A stretch of 64,000 bases of DNA from positions 31,998,934 to 32,062,933 of the forward strand of contig NC_063151.1 of NCBI RefSeq assembly GCF_020921035.1, given 5' to 3'. The notes under the pieces are model-generated. The model was not told where the DNA came from, made no database searches, and saw only the letters and a program-made list of their open reading frames with translations. This document shows, in pieces, positions 41,833-53,227 of this stretch. Within the stretch, counting starts at the first letter, position 1. Each line of letters begins with the position of its first letter. The position numbers and the translations under genes are program-made. Source of the stretch: Rhodamnia argentea (lineage: Eukaryota; Streptophyta; Magnoliopsida; Myrtales; Myrtaceae).

Positions 41833-41840
41833 CCTCGAAC

Positions 41841-42392
41841 CTTGGTGTATCCTATAAGTGCGTAGAATCGACTAACTCGAACCTTGGTGTATCCTATGGT
41901 AGTCCATATCCAACTAGTTTTCAATCTATCAACTTAAACCTTTTGAAGGACATCTCTTCCACTAAAGTCTTTTAGTTGGCTAGATTAATGTCGACCATGT
42001 CACGTAAGACGGTCGGCGTCCACGTCAGTAATTTCAAATCAAAAGCGGCTCGACAGACTTAATTAATAAAACGTAAAAATGTTTAGGGCTCAATTGTCAA
42101 AATTAAAAAATTTAGAACTGAATTGATAAAACTGCAACAAATTTATAACTTTTTGCTTTTTTGGACGATTTTTCCGTTTGGCTCAATTAATTTAATCTCC
42201 CATTGAAGAGGTATTCAATCTCCATTGTGATCCCTGAGATGAGTGGCATCCTAGCGATGGTTTGATGAGATTTGCCCCCCGTTTTCCGGTACACACCGTC
42301 CCAAACGATCTGTGTAGCTTTTCACGAACAAGTGCGCACTAACGTTGGAATCTTCGGAAGGCCACCTTTTTCATAGATATGATAATAGAAAT
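41841..42392. repeat. Intergenic with a partial fold-back MULE-like arm
   Basis: The segment about 41985-42170 holds the right half of a fold-back family copy ('gacggtcggcgtccacgtca', 'aaatgtttagggctcaattg', 'aactgaattgataaaactgc'). The left half is missing. No gene was seen. Confidence 0.5.
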
Positions 42393-42678
42393 GCTCCTCT
42401 CTCTCTCTCTCGTTAATGAATTTCCTTTGACACTATGAGCCATGGTGGTCGTTACCAAGTCCCAGCAATCTCTCTCTCTCTCTCGTTAATGAATTTCCTT
42501 TAACACTATGAGCCATGGTGGTTGTTACCAAGTCCTAGCAATCTCTCTCTCTTTCTCTCTTTAATGAATTTCCTTTAACACTATGAGCCACAGTGGTCTT
42601 TACCAAGTCCTAACAATCTCTCTCTCTTTAATGAATTTTCTTTAACACTATGAGCCATGGTGGTCGTTACCAAGTCCC

Positions 42679-42709
<31 letters not shown>

Positions 42710-42790
42710 GTTAATGAATTTCCTTTAACACTAGGAGCCATGGTGGTCGTTACCAAGTCCTAGCAATCCCATCATTTCCTTTTCTCTCTC
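42393..42790. repeat. Five-copy tandem repeat, about 67-82 bp unit with CT tract
   Basis: Each unit is a variable CT run followed by '(g)ttaatgaatttcctttaa', 'cactatgagccatggtggt', 'cgttaccaagtcc' and 'agcaat'. Unit bodies begin near 42412, 42485, 42561, 42628 and 42710. Copies differ by only a few bases, so the array is recent. Spacing varies mainly through CT-tract length. It is non-coding. Confidence 0.9.
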
Positions 42791-43265
42791 TAGTACCTTC
42801 TTGTGACTATGGAAATAATTATGTCGTGCAACTGAAGACTCGGCCATTTATATGTTTTGACATGCACCGTGCCAGTTGCATTCAAAATGTCTCACATCAA
42901 AAAATTAGCGTGGTGCTTAGTTTATTTATATCTCATTGACTTAAACATTTGAATGAAGGTGGATCCAACTGGATATGTAGACAAGTTTGAATTCGGGCTC
43001 CATCTCGGTGGTCTCCCCAATATGTATCGGTTTATGGACTCGTGTATGACGTCCATTTTTGAAACAAACGTAAAACTCCTCTTCTTTTTATTCATGAGAA
43101 TGAAAAGATTGCCAAACTCTGCTCGCAGAGTCTTATGGAATGGCCATGATCCGACAAGGGCTTGGGTTCACTTTGCTTTCACCGAAAGTGGAGCTCGCTC
43201 GTCGATGATGATGATGACGATACGACACGCAGAAAACGCACACATTTCGTGAACAGGAATGCATG

Positions 43266-43682
43266 TAGGGGTGTTAATGGGCCGGGTCGGGTCGGGTCGG
43301 GTCTCGGCCAGGCTTGAGCCGGCTCGAAATTTGACGGTGCCAAGCTTGACTCCTTTGAACCCTCTTCGGGCGTGGTCGAGTCGGGGGTTAGTTTCTTTTT
43401 TTTTCTTCTCTTTTTTTGAATCAAAATCACTTGACATGTCCGTCGAATGAGAGAATATAAAAAATAAAAATGAAAATAAGGTAACTAAAAAAGAAAATGT
43501 GGGTGAAAAAAAAAAGTCGGAACCGACCGGCCCAACCCGACCCGACCCGACCCGACCCGACCCGACCCGACCCGATCCTAATAGTATCAAGCTGGCCCAA
43601 AAGGCCCGAAAATTAGGGGAAATTTTCGGGCCGGGTCAGGTCGGGCCGAGTAGGGCCGGCGCGGGCTTTTTTTACACCCCTA
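43266..43682. mobile_element. hAT-like non-autonomous element built of GGGTC repeats
   Basis: The ends are TAGGGGTGTTAA and, at the right, TTTACACCCCTA. The flanks aatgcatg (43258-43265) and gatgcatg (43683-43690) match at 7 of 8. Subterminal arms are tandem GGGTC on the left and GACCC on the right, making a strong inverted repeat around an A+T-rich loop. No coding capacity. Confidence 0.82.
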
Positions 43683-44869
43683 GATGCATGAAGGAGTTCT
43701 TGGATTCTTGTGACCAAATTGAACATGATCACGTTTCTGGGTGTGGGTTTTTTTCTCCTTTTCTGTTTGTTTGGGGAGCTTTCCGTTGGCTGCACATTAT
43801 CAAACTTTCGTGTTGCGGATGAAAGTGATGACCACGATATCAAAAGGTGGTGGAGGGTATCGGAAGGTTGGATTTATGTAGTTGTTTCAATCCAAGTTTT
43901 GGAGGACCAGCCTCGGATTCTTTTGTGAAGTTGCACCTCGCCAGCAGATTCCGTAGCCAAATTTGGCAATGGATTTGCAGAAATTATTTGGTGAGTATGT
44001 TATAGAGAAATACTTTTCTGACATTATTATTAAGGATTGTACAATCTCAATCGTAGACTCGCACATCGTCATCGTGTATTTTGCATAAAACACTAATTGA
44101 TTGGGAGATCGTGTGATTAGAAATAATCGACACTGCTGTCATACTGTCAGGCTAGGAGTTTCCTTCCTATCCTATGTTATATGTACTAAATTAAATTTGA
44201 TGGAACCTACCAAATTTAACAATCCATATTTAATATACTTGCTACATTCGATGAATACTCGCTTGGCTTTATGGATATGTATGATCTTTGAATATCACAT
44301 TCCTTATCTCGTGGTTTTATATACGCCTTCATGTGTTCCCTCGTTTTGATATATTTGTTTGCTTCTTATTTGCATCAAACAACCAGTACTACATATGCCC
44401 ATGCCTTTTGTTAATATGCACTAGCAAAAAAAGCATTACAAAGAATCAAACAATCCAACATTGCACGTTTGCAAAAAAAAAAAAAAAAAAACGGCATTTG
44501 AAAATTTTGCGAAATCGCCTCATTCTAAAAAAATTGAATTTATTAATGGTATGAAGATATTGTGAGCGTACGCGCGCGTGCACATATATAAAAGAGAAAA
44601 TATTTCTGAGACTTGAACTTGTTTTTGGTAAGAATACTCGAGTATTCAAGTTGAAATGCTTGAGATATAAAATAGAATTTTACCTGGAAGAATAGTTATA
44701 AAACAACTTAGTGTTACTATATGTGGAAAGAAAACAAGGGTTGTGATATTTTAAAAGTAAAGGGCTCTCTTCACATTACATAATGGTATAGATAGGTTAT
44801 ATCCACATCGTGGTGAGATGAGCAAATTCGCATGTCAATTATTAAGAAAATTTTTAACTAAGGCTTCAT
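43683..44869. other. Intergenic
   Basis: Nothing supported. Several short open frames exist but none has a recognisable domain or splice context. A poly-A run occurs near 44473-44491, and mixed 'gcgtacgcgcgcgtgcacat' alternating sequence near 44565. Confidence 0.4.
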
Positions 44870-45108
44870 TTGTTTCGAGGAAAATGAGCAATTTGAAAAA
44901 TATTTTCCTAAAAATGATCGTTTATATCGCTTACAAAAATGAATGAGCGAAATCTATTATCATCTTCCACGAAAATGTTTACACATAAATTGTTATCCAT
45001 TATGAAAATATTTTTCATTGACTATTTATTTCAAGCTGTACAAATGATATCTTTAGGAAATTTTTTTTTCGAATTATTCCCGTAACAAACGGAGCCTAAT
45101 AAACAACT
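44870..45108. mobile_element. MITE-like element, 'ggctccgtttgtt' family
   Basis: The left end is TAAGGCTTCATTTGTTTCG and the right end, reverse-complemented, is TTAGGCTCCGTTTGTTACG. The inside is A+T-rich with 'aaatattttcctaaaaatga', 'aaaaatgaatgagcg' and mirrored 'gaaaatatttttca'. It is the clearest complete copy of the family also seen near 8.96, 14.73 and 38.35 kb. Confidence 0.65.
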
Positions 45109-46180
45109 CATTTTCCAAAATTAAGTGTGAATCTTATAAAATACCGCTGCATTGCCTCATTTGATTAGTACCCATAAAGTTATTTGTAAAATGCAGAGGG
45201 TATGAGACCTAAGAGGGAGCGGATGGTGATGAGGCCACCATCCTTGCGATGGCAAGATATTTCGCGTAACGTTTTGAGTTATTGTATTGTAAACGGGAAA
45301 GCCTTCGCAAAAAGGTTTAGAACTAAAATGGCAAATAGCACACTGTCACGTTAGCGATTTCCGGCGAAAATTGTCCTGAAAGAGTCAATTGGAATTTTGC
45401 GCAAAGGTTTAGGGCTAAATTGACAAAATTAGAAAATGTAGGACTGAACCGGCATCCGTACAAATATATTTTGGATGGATTGAGTAATTTTCCCTGTCAT
45501 TCCCCTTGGAAGAAAAAAACGTAACATCCAACAATTAGTTTGGCAACAACAAATAATTTGGATGGTAGGATGAAGGAAGCCCACTAGGGCTCGCCATCGA
45601 CACGAAAATATCTGTTTTGGCTGCAGCTCACTTGCATTCTCTTGAACTAATCTTTTAGTACAACGATCTAGATTTGGATGATGTGGAATCGAAGATATAT
45701 CCAAAGCTTATAGCATCCCACGGTAGTTTTCACATGTAACTAAAGGAAATTAAACCCACATAGAATCTCTGTCAGCACGATGTCGTCTGCTCTAATCGTT
45801 CGTGACTCACCCACATCCAGAGAGCCGTAAAACCCGATATGCGGATCTAACGTTGCGTGAAACTTATCTATTAATGCAACAAACTAGACTCGAGCAATGT
45901 GGGTCAAAGACTTGACATATCTGAAACTCAAATTCCATACTTTGTTTCTAATACCACTGGACGCAACTCATCTAGGCTCATCGTCAAAATAACATCGCTC
46001 GCCATAGTTGCAGTTCAGCCACAACCTCATGATCGTAAAATACGTTTTGCGAGTTTGAAGTTGACAACGGTTTAACGGGGCCACAATCCAGTCTTGAGCG
46101 ATATGGGGTCGGAGTCCACGTGCCTGAAGCCCAGCGTCCCCACCCTCAGTTCCATGCCTCAGAAGGCAGCCCACACGTGC
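45109..46180. other. Intergenic with a partial fold-back copy at about 45290-45490
   Basis: The segment 45295-45480 reads 'agaactaaaatggcaaatag', 'cgttagcgatttccggcgaa' and 'ggactgaaccggcatccg', the right part of a fold-back MULE-like element. No gene was seen in the rest. Confidence 0.45.
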
Positions 46181-46498
46181 TCGAAGTTAAGATATATTTA
46201 ATCTTTTTCTTCTAGAAAATTATCTAAAAAAATCTAAATTTTTATATTTTTACCAATTCATATCTTTTTTTTTTTCATTTTCTTTCGAATTTTCGATTTT
46301 TTTTTTTTTACTTCCCCTTCCCAGCCCAGATCTGCACTCTCTCCTCCTCCTCCTCTTCTTCGTGATATGCATTTCTACGTTGCTACAGTTCACCCACAGC
46401 CACGGGACAATCGAACTGGGAAAATGTTGGAAAAGTTGAAACCCTTCATCCATGTCGTTGGTGATAAAAAAAAAAAATCCATGTCGTCGTTTGGCCAA

Positions 46499-46545
<47 letters not shown>

Positions 46546-47040
46546 GGGGAAGAGAGTTCAGGTGCGAGCGCGAGACCAAACCGTCGTGCGTCGATTGCCG
46601 TCGTCGCAACCCGAGGGGGTTGGCCTCGTGTGTGTCGGGGTAGACCTTTTGTAAAAGGACGAAGCTTTCCTTTTGGACTCTCTTCACTGGTTCTCGTTTG
46701 GGGTGAAGAGAAAAGGAGAAGGAAAAAAAAAAAAAAAGCAAAAGAAAGGAGAGGGAGAGAATCTGAGGCGCAAGGGAGCTCCGCAGAGGAGGAAGAAGCA
46801 GTAGAGTTGGCAAAAAAAAAGAGCTCTGAGAGCTCGTTCACAAGGGAGAGGGAGAGCTCTCTGATTTTCGAGGGGCGAGAGAGGTCTTTCTTTCCTGAGG
46901 AGGTCTCGAAGGAAGGAAGAGTCTATGAAGCCAAAAACAGAGCAGTTCAGAGAGCAACAACAAAAAAAAAAAAAACCGCGAGCAAGAGGGAGAGATCGAG
47001 CCGGGTTATTGAGTCCAGACAATAGATCCAAATCTAGATC
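46181..47040. other. Purine/pyrimidine-biased leader-like region without a gene
   Basis: Strong strand asymmetry is visible: pyrimidine-rich to about 46370, then a (GA)n run at 46501-46540 and G/A-rich sequence with several A-runs to about 46975. It looks like a promoter and 5' leader, but no following coding exon is recognisable, and the open frames (46250-46813 minus, 46630-47025 plus) are low-complexity. Confidence 0.4.
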
Positions 47041-47920
47041 GTTCTACTAAAAGATAAAGTTCAGGAGAATGCAAGTGAACCGCAGCCAGAGTCGATATTT
47101 TCGTGTCGATGGCGAGCCCTAGTGGGCTTCCCTCATCCTACCATCCAAATTATTTGTTGATGCCAAACTAATCGTTGGATGTTACGTTTTTTCCTTAATT
47201 ACTCTCTGCCTCTATTTAAATTTGATTTCGCACTAAGGTCTTAACTTTGTAATCAATGTCACCCCATATGCTATAATACATCAGCCAAACGTTTCATGTT
47301 AGTATTTTTGTGGGATGTCAAAAGACAAACCTGATCGACTGGGCTGGCATGGACGGCCCGAGTAGGGTAACAAGCCTTTTTAATGTTGTCTGGGTTCGTT
47401 CATAGTTAAATAATATGAAAATTTTAATACAGATCTAGTCAATTACATTTTCAATGATCCGCGGAGTTTACATTGAACCTCGCTAAAGACATGAAATTTT
47501 TATATAACTCGCGTGCTGTGATTGATTCTATCTGCCGCAACACTATACGTCGAATCTAGCAAGGAGTTGGGTGACAAAGAGGGACGCATCGCTCCTGCGC
47601 TATCTCAGCTCAACCAGACCTAATTGGCCCATCCATCATGTGGAGTCTATACTCTTTCGAGCCTACGTAGGCATAATATTTTCGGCCGCAATCATATCGT
47701 ATAAATGTTCAATGTATTTAAGTCAAAAGTTGTACATGGAGTTGGCCGGTTTTCATTCCTCGGATAGCTCCCCATGTAGTGTAGTTGCTGCGGAGAAAGC
47801 GAAGTAGAGAAGACCGGACAGTGTTCTTGTCGTCGTTATGGAGCTTGGCCTCTCGTAAGAGCACGGAGTATCTTCTCTTCGCACCTTCATGTCTCAGCTA
47901 AAGTCGACGGTTTTTCCGAC
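47041..47920. other. Upstream region of the PPR gene
   Basis: A+T-rich, with no other gene seen. It presumably holds the promoter and leader of the PPR gene starting at 47921. Confidence 0.4.
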
Positions 47921-49579
47921 ATGAGACCCAGTTTGTCCCGAGAGCTGCAAGAATCTAACGGAGGAACCTCGTACCCGAACTGTGGGGTGCAACACGCCCT
48001 CTCCAGCCCAGTCCAGGACCGAAGAGCTCAACCATGTTGGTCTCTCCTCATAAGGAAGCACCTCGAGCAGGGCACGCCGAGGGAAGCAATTCACGTGTAT
48101 AAAAAATTTCGCTGCAAGGGAAGCTACACTGCAGGTCTTGTTCCTTTGGTAGCCAAAGCTTGCGCTTCTATCGCATTGCTTGGTCCAGCGAAATCTTTGC
48201 ACGCTGAATCTGTCAAGTTCGGGTCTGATCACGACGTCGTCGTGGGTACCTCGCTGGTTGGTTTGTATGCCAAGTGTGGTGATGTCGGCGATGCGCGTAG
48301 GGTGTTTGACTTAATGCCAGCGAGAAATGTTGTGACGTGGAACGCTATGCTCGGTGGATATTTGAGAAATGGAGATACGAAGTCAGCTTCATGTTTGTTT
48401 GAACAGATGCCAGCACGAAGCCAAGTGACGTGGGTCGAGATGATTGATGGGTTTGCTAAGAACAGAGATACAATGACTGCTAGGAGGCTCTTTGATCAGG
48501 TTCCCCAGGAGATGAGGAATGTAGTTACATGGACTGTAATGGTGGACGGATACTCGAGCAATGGAGAGATGGAATCAGCGAGGGAAATATTTGAAGATAT
48601 GCCAGAAAGAAATTTCTTTGTGTGGTCATCAATGATCTCTGGGTATTGCAAGAGAGGTGATGTGAAGGAAGCTGAGGCGATTTTTGACAGAATTCCAGTA
48701 AAAAACTTGGTAAACTGGAATGCGTTGATTTCTGGATATGCCCAGAACGGATTTTCGGACAAAGCATTGCAAGCATTTAGCCTAATGCAAGCTGAAGGAT
48801 TAGAGCCTGATGAGGTTACTGTGGTCGGTGCCCTATCAGCCTGTGGTCAGTCTGGATCATTGGGTGTTGGTAAGAAAATACACGATATGATAAAGGAGAA
48901 GGGAATTAATCTTAACCAATTTGTCTTGAGTGCGCTGGTTGACATGTATGCCAAATGCGGGGATATAACAAAAGCAAGATCAATTTTTGATGGGATGTCC
49001 GAGAAAAACTGTGCTTGTTGGAACTCCATGATTTCAGGCTTTGCCATTCACGGACAATGCAAAGAAGCTCTTGAGTTTTTCTTGAAAATGGAAGACTCAG
49101 GTCAGAAACCCGATGAAGTAACATTTCTCATTGTATTATCGGCATGTGCTCATGGTGGTTTTGTGGATGAAGGCTTGGAAATCTTCTCAAAGATGGATAA
49201 ATGCAACATACAAGTCAGGGTTAAGCATTATGGCTGCTTGGTTGATTTATTAGGGAGGGCTGGAAGATTGGAAGAAGCTTTTAAGCTAATCAAGAGAATG
49301 CCAGTGGAACCAAATGATGCAGTCTGGGGTGCTTTGCTTGGAGCATGCAGAATCTACTTAAATCTGGAGATGGCAGAGGATGTCTTGAAGGACATTAGAA
49401 CACTTCATTATGATGAAGATTCCCCGGATGACTCTCATTATGTGCTACTGTCAAACATTTATGCTGCTTCTGATAGATGGGAGAAGGCCGAGAGGATGAG
49501 ATTAGTCATGGGATACGAAGGTTTTCAGAAAGTGCCAGGATGCAGTTCTGCAGTGGTTGCTGGCTGTGAAGGTTGGTGA
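47921..49579 (+). CDS. Pentatricopeptide repeat protein, PLS class with E-type C-terminus
   Basis: PPR proteins bind organellar RNA through tandem helical repeats, and PLS-class members usually take part in RNA editing. One uninterrupted 552-residue frame, intronless as is usual for the family. Repeats of 31-36 residues run from about residue 95 to 440. Examples are GLYAKCGDVGDARRVFDLMP, VTWNAMLGGYLRNGDTKSA, NLVNWNALISGYAQNGFSDK, LDMYAKCGDI-type motifs and HYGCLVDLLGRAGRLEEAF. The C-terminal E-like region is PNDAVWGALLGACRI followed by YVLLSNIYAASDRWEKAERMR and VPGCSS. There is no DYW domain, so any editing role would need a partner. It resembles the Arabidopsis At3g21470 type. The first Met was chosen; the N-terminus is not an obvious organelle presequence, so a downstream start or weak targeting signal is possible. 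It converges on PPD4. Confidence 0.92.
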   Translation: MRPSLSRELQESNGGTSYPNCGVQHALSSPVQDRRAQPCWSLLIRKHLEQGTPREAIHVYKKFRCKGSYTAGLVPLVAKACASIALLGPAKSLHAESVKFGSDHDVVVGTSLVGLYAKCGDVGDARRVFDLMPARNVVTWNAMLGGYLRNGDTKSASCLFEQMPARSQVTWVEMIDGFAKNRDTMTARRLFDQVPQEMRNVVTWTVMVDGYSSNGEMESAREIFEDMPERNFFVWSSMISGYCKRGDVKEAEAIFDRIPVKNLVNWNALISGYAQNGFSDKALQAFSLMQAEGLEPDEVTVVGALSACGQSGSLGVGKKIHDMIKEKGINLNQFVLSALVDMYAKCGDITKARSIFDGMSEKNCACWNSMISGFAIHGQCKEALEFFLKMEDSGQKPDEVTFLIVLSACAHGGFVDEGLEIFSKMDKCNIQVRVKHYGCLVDLLGRAGRLEEAFKLIKRMPVEPNDAVWGALLGACRIYLNLEMAEDVLKDIRTLHYDEDSPDDSHYVLLSNIYAASDRWEKAERMRLVMGYEGFQKVPGCSSAVVAGCEGW

Positions 49580-50368
49580 CTGTGAAGGCCAGTTTTCCTC
49601 CCACAGTATTTTATTCCATGTTATACAATGTTCAGAGGGGTTAGTGGGGAACTAGCAGTGTTTAGTGTTCTCGAGGTTTACTCACCTAAGTGGTGTTTAC
49701 TCATCACGGAAAAAATATCATGTCATACTGGACAATATGCTGAGACTAAATTTCTACGGTGCTGGCCAGTGGTGAAGTCTATTAACTACCGTGCATTCAA
49801 GTCAAAACACCAGGCCCAACTACGGGGTAGCAAATATTCATTGGGTCGACACAGAGAGATGAGAACTGTCGTGTCTTTAGCCATGGGCATAGTGCTAAAG
49901 CTACTCTACATCAGGCTTGCAAATACTTGGAAGAGGCATGTCTAGTACTCGCATCGTGCTGCCTGCTGCTTTCGTAGATGTATGTAGGAAAAGAAAAGGT
50001 CCCCATTGTTCATACAAATGAGGATCATTCACCAAATCTCATCCTCTACCTTGAAAAGAAATTGAAGCTCGACATATAATGGAGTTTGAATTAGCCAAGC
50101 TCTGGACTCTAGACAAAGGAAGCGCAAAGTCTCTGAACATCAGAGCCATGTTGGTGGACCTGGATCAGAACTGCTGCAGATAACTACTGGACAGTTTCTT
50201 CCCGGAGATTTTTGCGAGAGAAAAATTCCCATGTCAAATTCATCATTTTTTATTACCTCAGTAAGTAAAAATCATGATGTTGCTGCCTTTTATAGTCCCC
50301 ACAAGAGTCTTACAAAATCATAGAGAAAGAGTAACCTCCACACTATATCCAACGAGAGCACATCTCAG
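49580..50368. other. Convergent intergenic region between PPR and PPD4
   Basis: Holds the 3' UTRs of both genes. A 105-residue frame at 49628-49945 has no known domain and lies where the PPR 3' UTR is expected. Confidence 0.45.
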
Positions 50369-52198
50369 TTATGCGACACGAAACGAATCTGCTATCCTTT
50401 TCAAATCAGTGTAATGTCTCTTCCACTGAAGACCTGCAAGGGTCAAGATTCATTCAAGCAATCAAAATTTTCCCTATAAAATGCGGCATGTGATGAGATG
50501 TGGAATTCCATACCATTTGCAGTCACATTGAACAGGTAAAGGCGATTTCCGGCTGCAGTTGCTGTTATAAGACAATGCGGTGGCTCCAATTCAAATTGGT
50601 AATATGTCCTTCCAGAATGTTCTGCCACGCTCATATTCATGACTTTTCCTTCTACGTTCTCTCCAATAACTTCTGGCCCAAATGCAGCTATCACTTTGTC
50701 TGGAGGTCCGATTAATTCAATTCTCGCATCTTCACCTAGATCTGCATTGTAAAGATTTTAGGCGAGTGCATTATGTTTAGTTACTCTTGGAATAGTCATA
50801 GGCATCCACAAATTCAGTTTAATGATTCAAGTGGAGTAATCCACAAATTCAGTTTAATGATTCAAGTGGAGTAATCATGTCCTTCCATTGTTCAGGACCT
50901 CTTGAATCCAAGTAAGCAACTACAAGAGGCACAATGCAACCAGAAACAAGCAAAGTTCTGGGCAACTCACCCTCTGCAAATCGGCGAACAGGAGCAACAA
51001 TGACAAACAGGCGTCCTTCCTTAGGACTGGCAAATCTTAAGTCTATCTCTGTGCCACCCAGATCAGCAATTGATACCGGAACCTGTGATATATAGATTAG
51101 ACATTTTCACGATTGGTGGAACAGGAACACCAAAGGGAAAGCTTGTTCTTGTTCAGAAAAGCAAATGGGTGAAGTATTATGTTGACTTGGGAAAACGAAG
51201 GGAAATTATAAATTCGTGAAAACTGAATCTTTAGTTCGATGGGGAGATTTCATTCATATTAATTCTTTCACTCTTTCATTTCTTATCTTCTTTCTCCTTT
51301 CCCTCTTTCTCCTCTTTGAGTTTTGTTGTTTTGTATCAGAACTATGTTATGCAAGCATTTGGAAAGTGAGGGTAGTGTTAATCTATGAGCACCTCGTCCC
51401 AGTCTTCAGGCACTGCGAAGGCATATGGGACGATAGGACTCCATCCAACGCCATGGCCTCCTGATTTGTCCTCTGGTCTGCGGTATGTCCTCCAGCCTGT
51501 CTGAGCACAAGCTTCTCTTATTATAAGGGATTTTCTTGTTCATATCACAGGAGCAAGTAGAAATTATCGAATTGCAGCTTAAAGCATGTAGTTTCTTGGC
51601 CTAAACTTCAGAGAGGAGGATCAATTGTTAGTGGCACGGGTTGAAGAGTCAAGCTTATAATATTATTAGGGCTAAAAGACAAAGAGCAGATGAGCATTTC
51701 CTTTCTCATTTTGGGCAATTCATAGATGGTAACTGTTGGCGACTGACTGAACTGTAGACCTCAAAACCCATCTCCAAAAATATGTTTTCAATCATTCCAT
51801 TAGCCGATCAAGATCTGGCTAGTGCATAAGTGCAGCACAACAAAGCTAGTCTAATGAGAAAACCAACCTTTTTCATCAGGTTCAGACAAACCCGGTATCC
51901 TCCCAGCGAGACTGCCTTGTTTCACCACGGCCACTCCCTCGCCCGAGAACCCCAAGGCACCAGTTGATGAAACCAAACACGCCCCTGAAACTAAAGCCAA
52001 CCTTCTTGTCAAGCCTCCGTTTCCACAGAACCTATCTTCTTCTTCGCTGGCCAAACTGGTTTCCGCCGGATTCCCGTTAGGTTTTGCTCTTGAGTGCCTG
52101 TCATCAACCGGAGAATGACAAACAATATTCGGAGGAGTAGTAGTTTGCAGGTTAAGTTTCCATGGGAGCCTGCAACTGCTTATCAGGGTTGTTGCCAT
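50369..52198 (-). CDS. PPD4: PsbP domain-containing protein 4, thylakoid lumenal
   Basis: PPD4 is a lumenal PsbP-like protein of chloroplast thylakoids. Its exact role is not settled in the family. Five exons join in frame: 52198-51868, 51496-51393, 51082-50971, 50741-50514 and 50433-50369, encoding 279 residues. The N-terminus is a bipartite signal: a Ser/Thr-rich transit region, then a twin-arginine segment (TRRLALVSGACLVSS, Arg65-Arg66) ending about residue 84, which points to the Tat route. The mature part begins near GRIPGLSEPDEKGWR. It contains GGHGVGWSPIVPYAF, PVSIADLGGTEIDLRFASP, FGPEVIGENVEGKV and YYQFELEPPHCLITATAAGN, and ends QWKRHYTDLKRIADSFRVA. These match PPD4 rather than PsbP itself. 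All introns are GT-AG. Intron 3 carries a 35-bp tandem duplication. Confidence 0.95.
50804..50873. repeat. Perfect 35-bp tandem duplication in PPD4 intron 3
   Basis: Two identical, directly adjacent copies (50804-50838 and 50839-50873) begin 'atccacaaattcagtttaat' and end 'tcaagtggagta'. The duplication lies wholly within the intron. Confidence 0.95.
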
Positions 52199-53227
52199 TT
52201 CCTCTACACAGCTCGAACAGCAAAGAGATTATGGAAAAATAACTAGCAAGATTACTTGCTTGATCGTGGATTTGATGGCTAGAGACTTTGTGAATGTTGA
52301 GTTAAAGGTCGGAAAGAAATGAGGAGAAGATTCTTCTGGTAATGAAGCTGAGCTGTATTACTTACTGGACATGTAAAGTGTGGCGTAGAAGGCAGCAGAG
52401 TTTGTCGTTAAGATTTTCTGTGGACGTGGTCGCACCTTTCCAAGTATATACGGATTCTTTATTACAGGTTGTGAGCTGCTGACTTGACACGTGGGTGTTG
52501 TCTACTGCCGAGTTATTCCTCCGGGCATATAATTCCTGGGAGCTCGAAGTATGCGAGCTGTTGGATCGTTAAGTCCTACAAAATTCAACGGATCGAGATA
52601 TGACAGCCAGGCTCACTTGAGCTTATCCTAAGGGCTGGCAGTAGGCATGCCATACAAGTAACTACCATTCGAGAAGGTATTGTGTCCCGGCGAGGGATGA
52701 CTGGCGGGGTTTCTCGAGCCCCGGTCTGGGGCTCAGCCATTGTCGGAGATAGTGAGGAGGCGGCAACGGCGAGGGCTTACACAGTCCTCTTGTGCAACCC
52801 TCTCTTTAAAAAAAAAAGGTATTTGCTTTTTTTAGTCTAATTAAATTTGTATTTTTTATTTATTAATATTTTTTGAACTTTTATACTATTTTATTACTGA
52901 CTGGATATTCGGCAAGTCATGTAAGCTTCAAATATTAATAAAAAAAAGTCACGTCGAATTTTCGATACTTAAGTAATCCGACGGAAACTTTTGGTACTAA
53001 AGTGAGCCTCGTAAATAACTTTTGACATTTCTAGTATACTTCTTCCTTTAAACTCATTTACAAAACGCAAGTAATTCATGTAGTGTGCATTAATTTTAGT
53101 ATGCATTATGGTTAAACATCCTTGTCAATTTCGTCATAATAACTCAACTCTTTGACATTCTATCCATCAATATGAAACGGTGATGTACTAGCTCTTCTTC
53201 GACACCGCCGGCGATGCCAACTACCAA
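52199..53227. other. Intergenic, PPD4 promoter side
   Basis: The first few hundred bases are the presumed PPD4 promoter, and 52440-52510 includes an ACGTG-type G-box-like 'gacacgtgggtg'. The stretch 52680-52800 resembles no gene ('ggcgagggatgactggcggg'). No coding sequence was seen. Confidence 0.4.

Noticed and set aside
46250..47031. Long open frames (up to 187 codons) on both strands
   Set aside because: Low-complexity Lys/Glu/Arg- or Leu/Ser/Phe-rich products of GA/CT-biased DNA, overlapping on opposite strands, with no recognisable domain.
50443..50694. 83-codon minus-strand frame as a gene of its own
   Set aside because: It is exon 4 of PPD4 read through its donor into the intron. The spliced model with five exons explains it.
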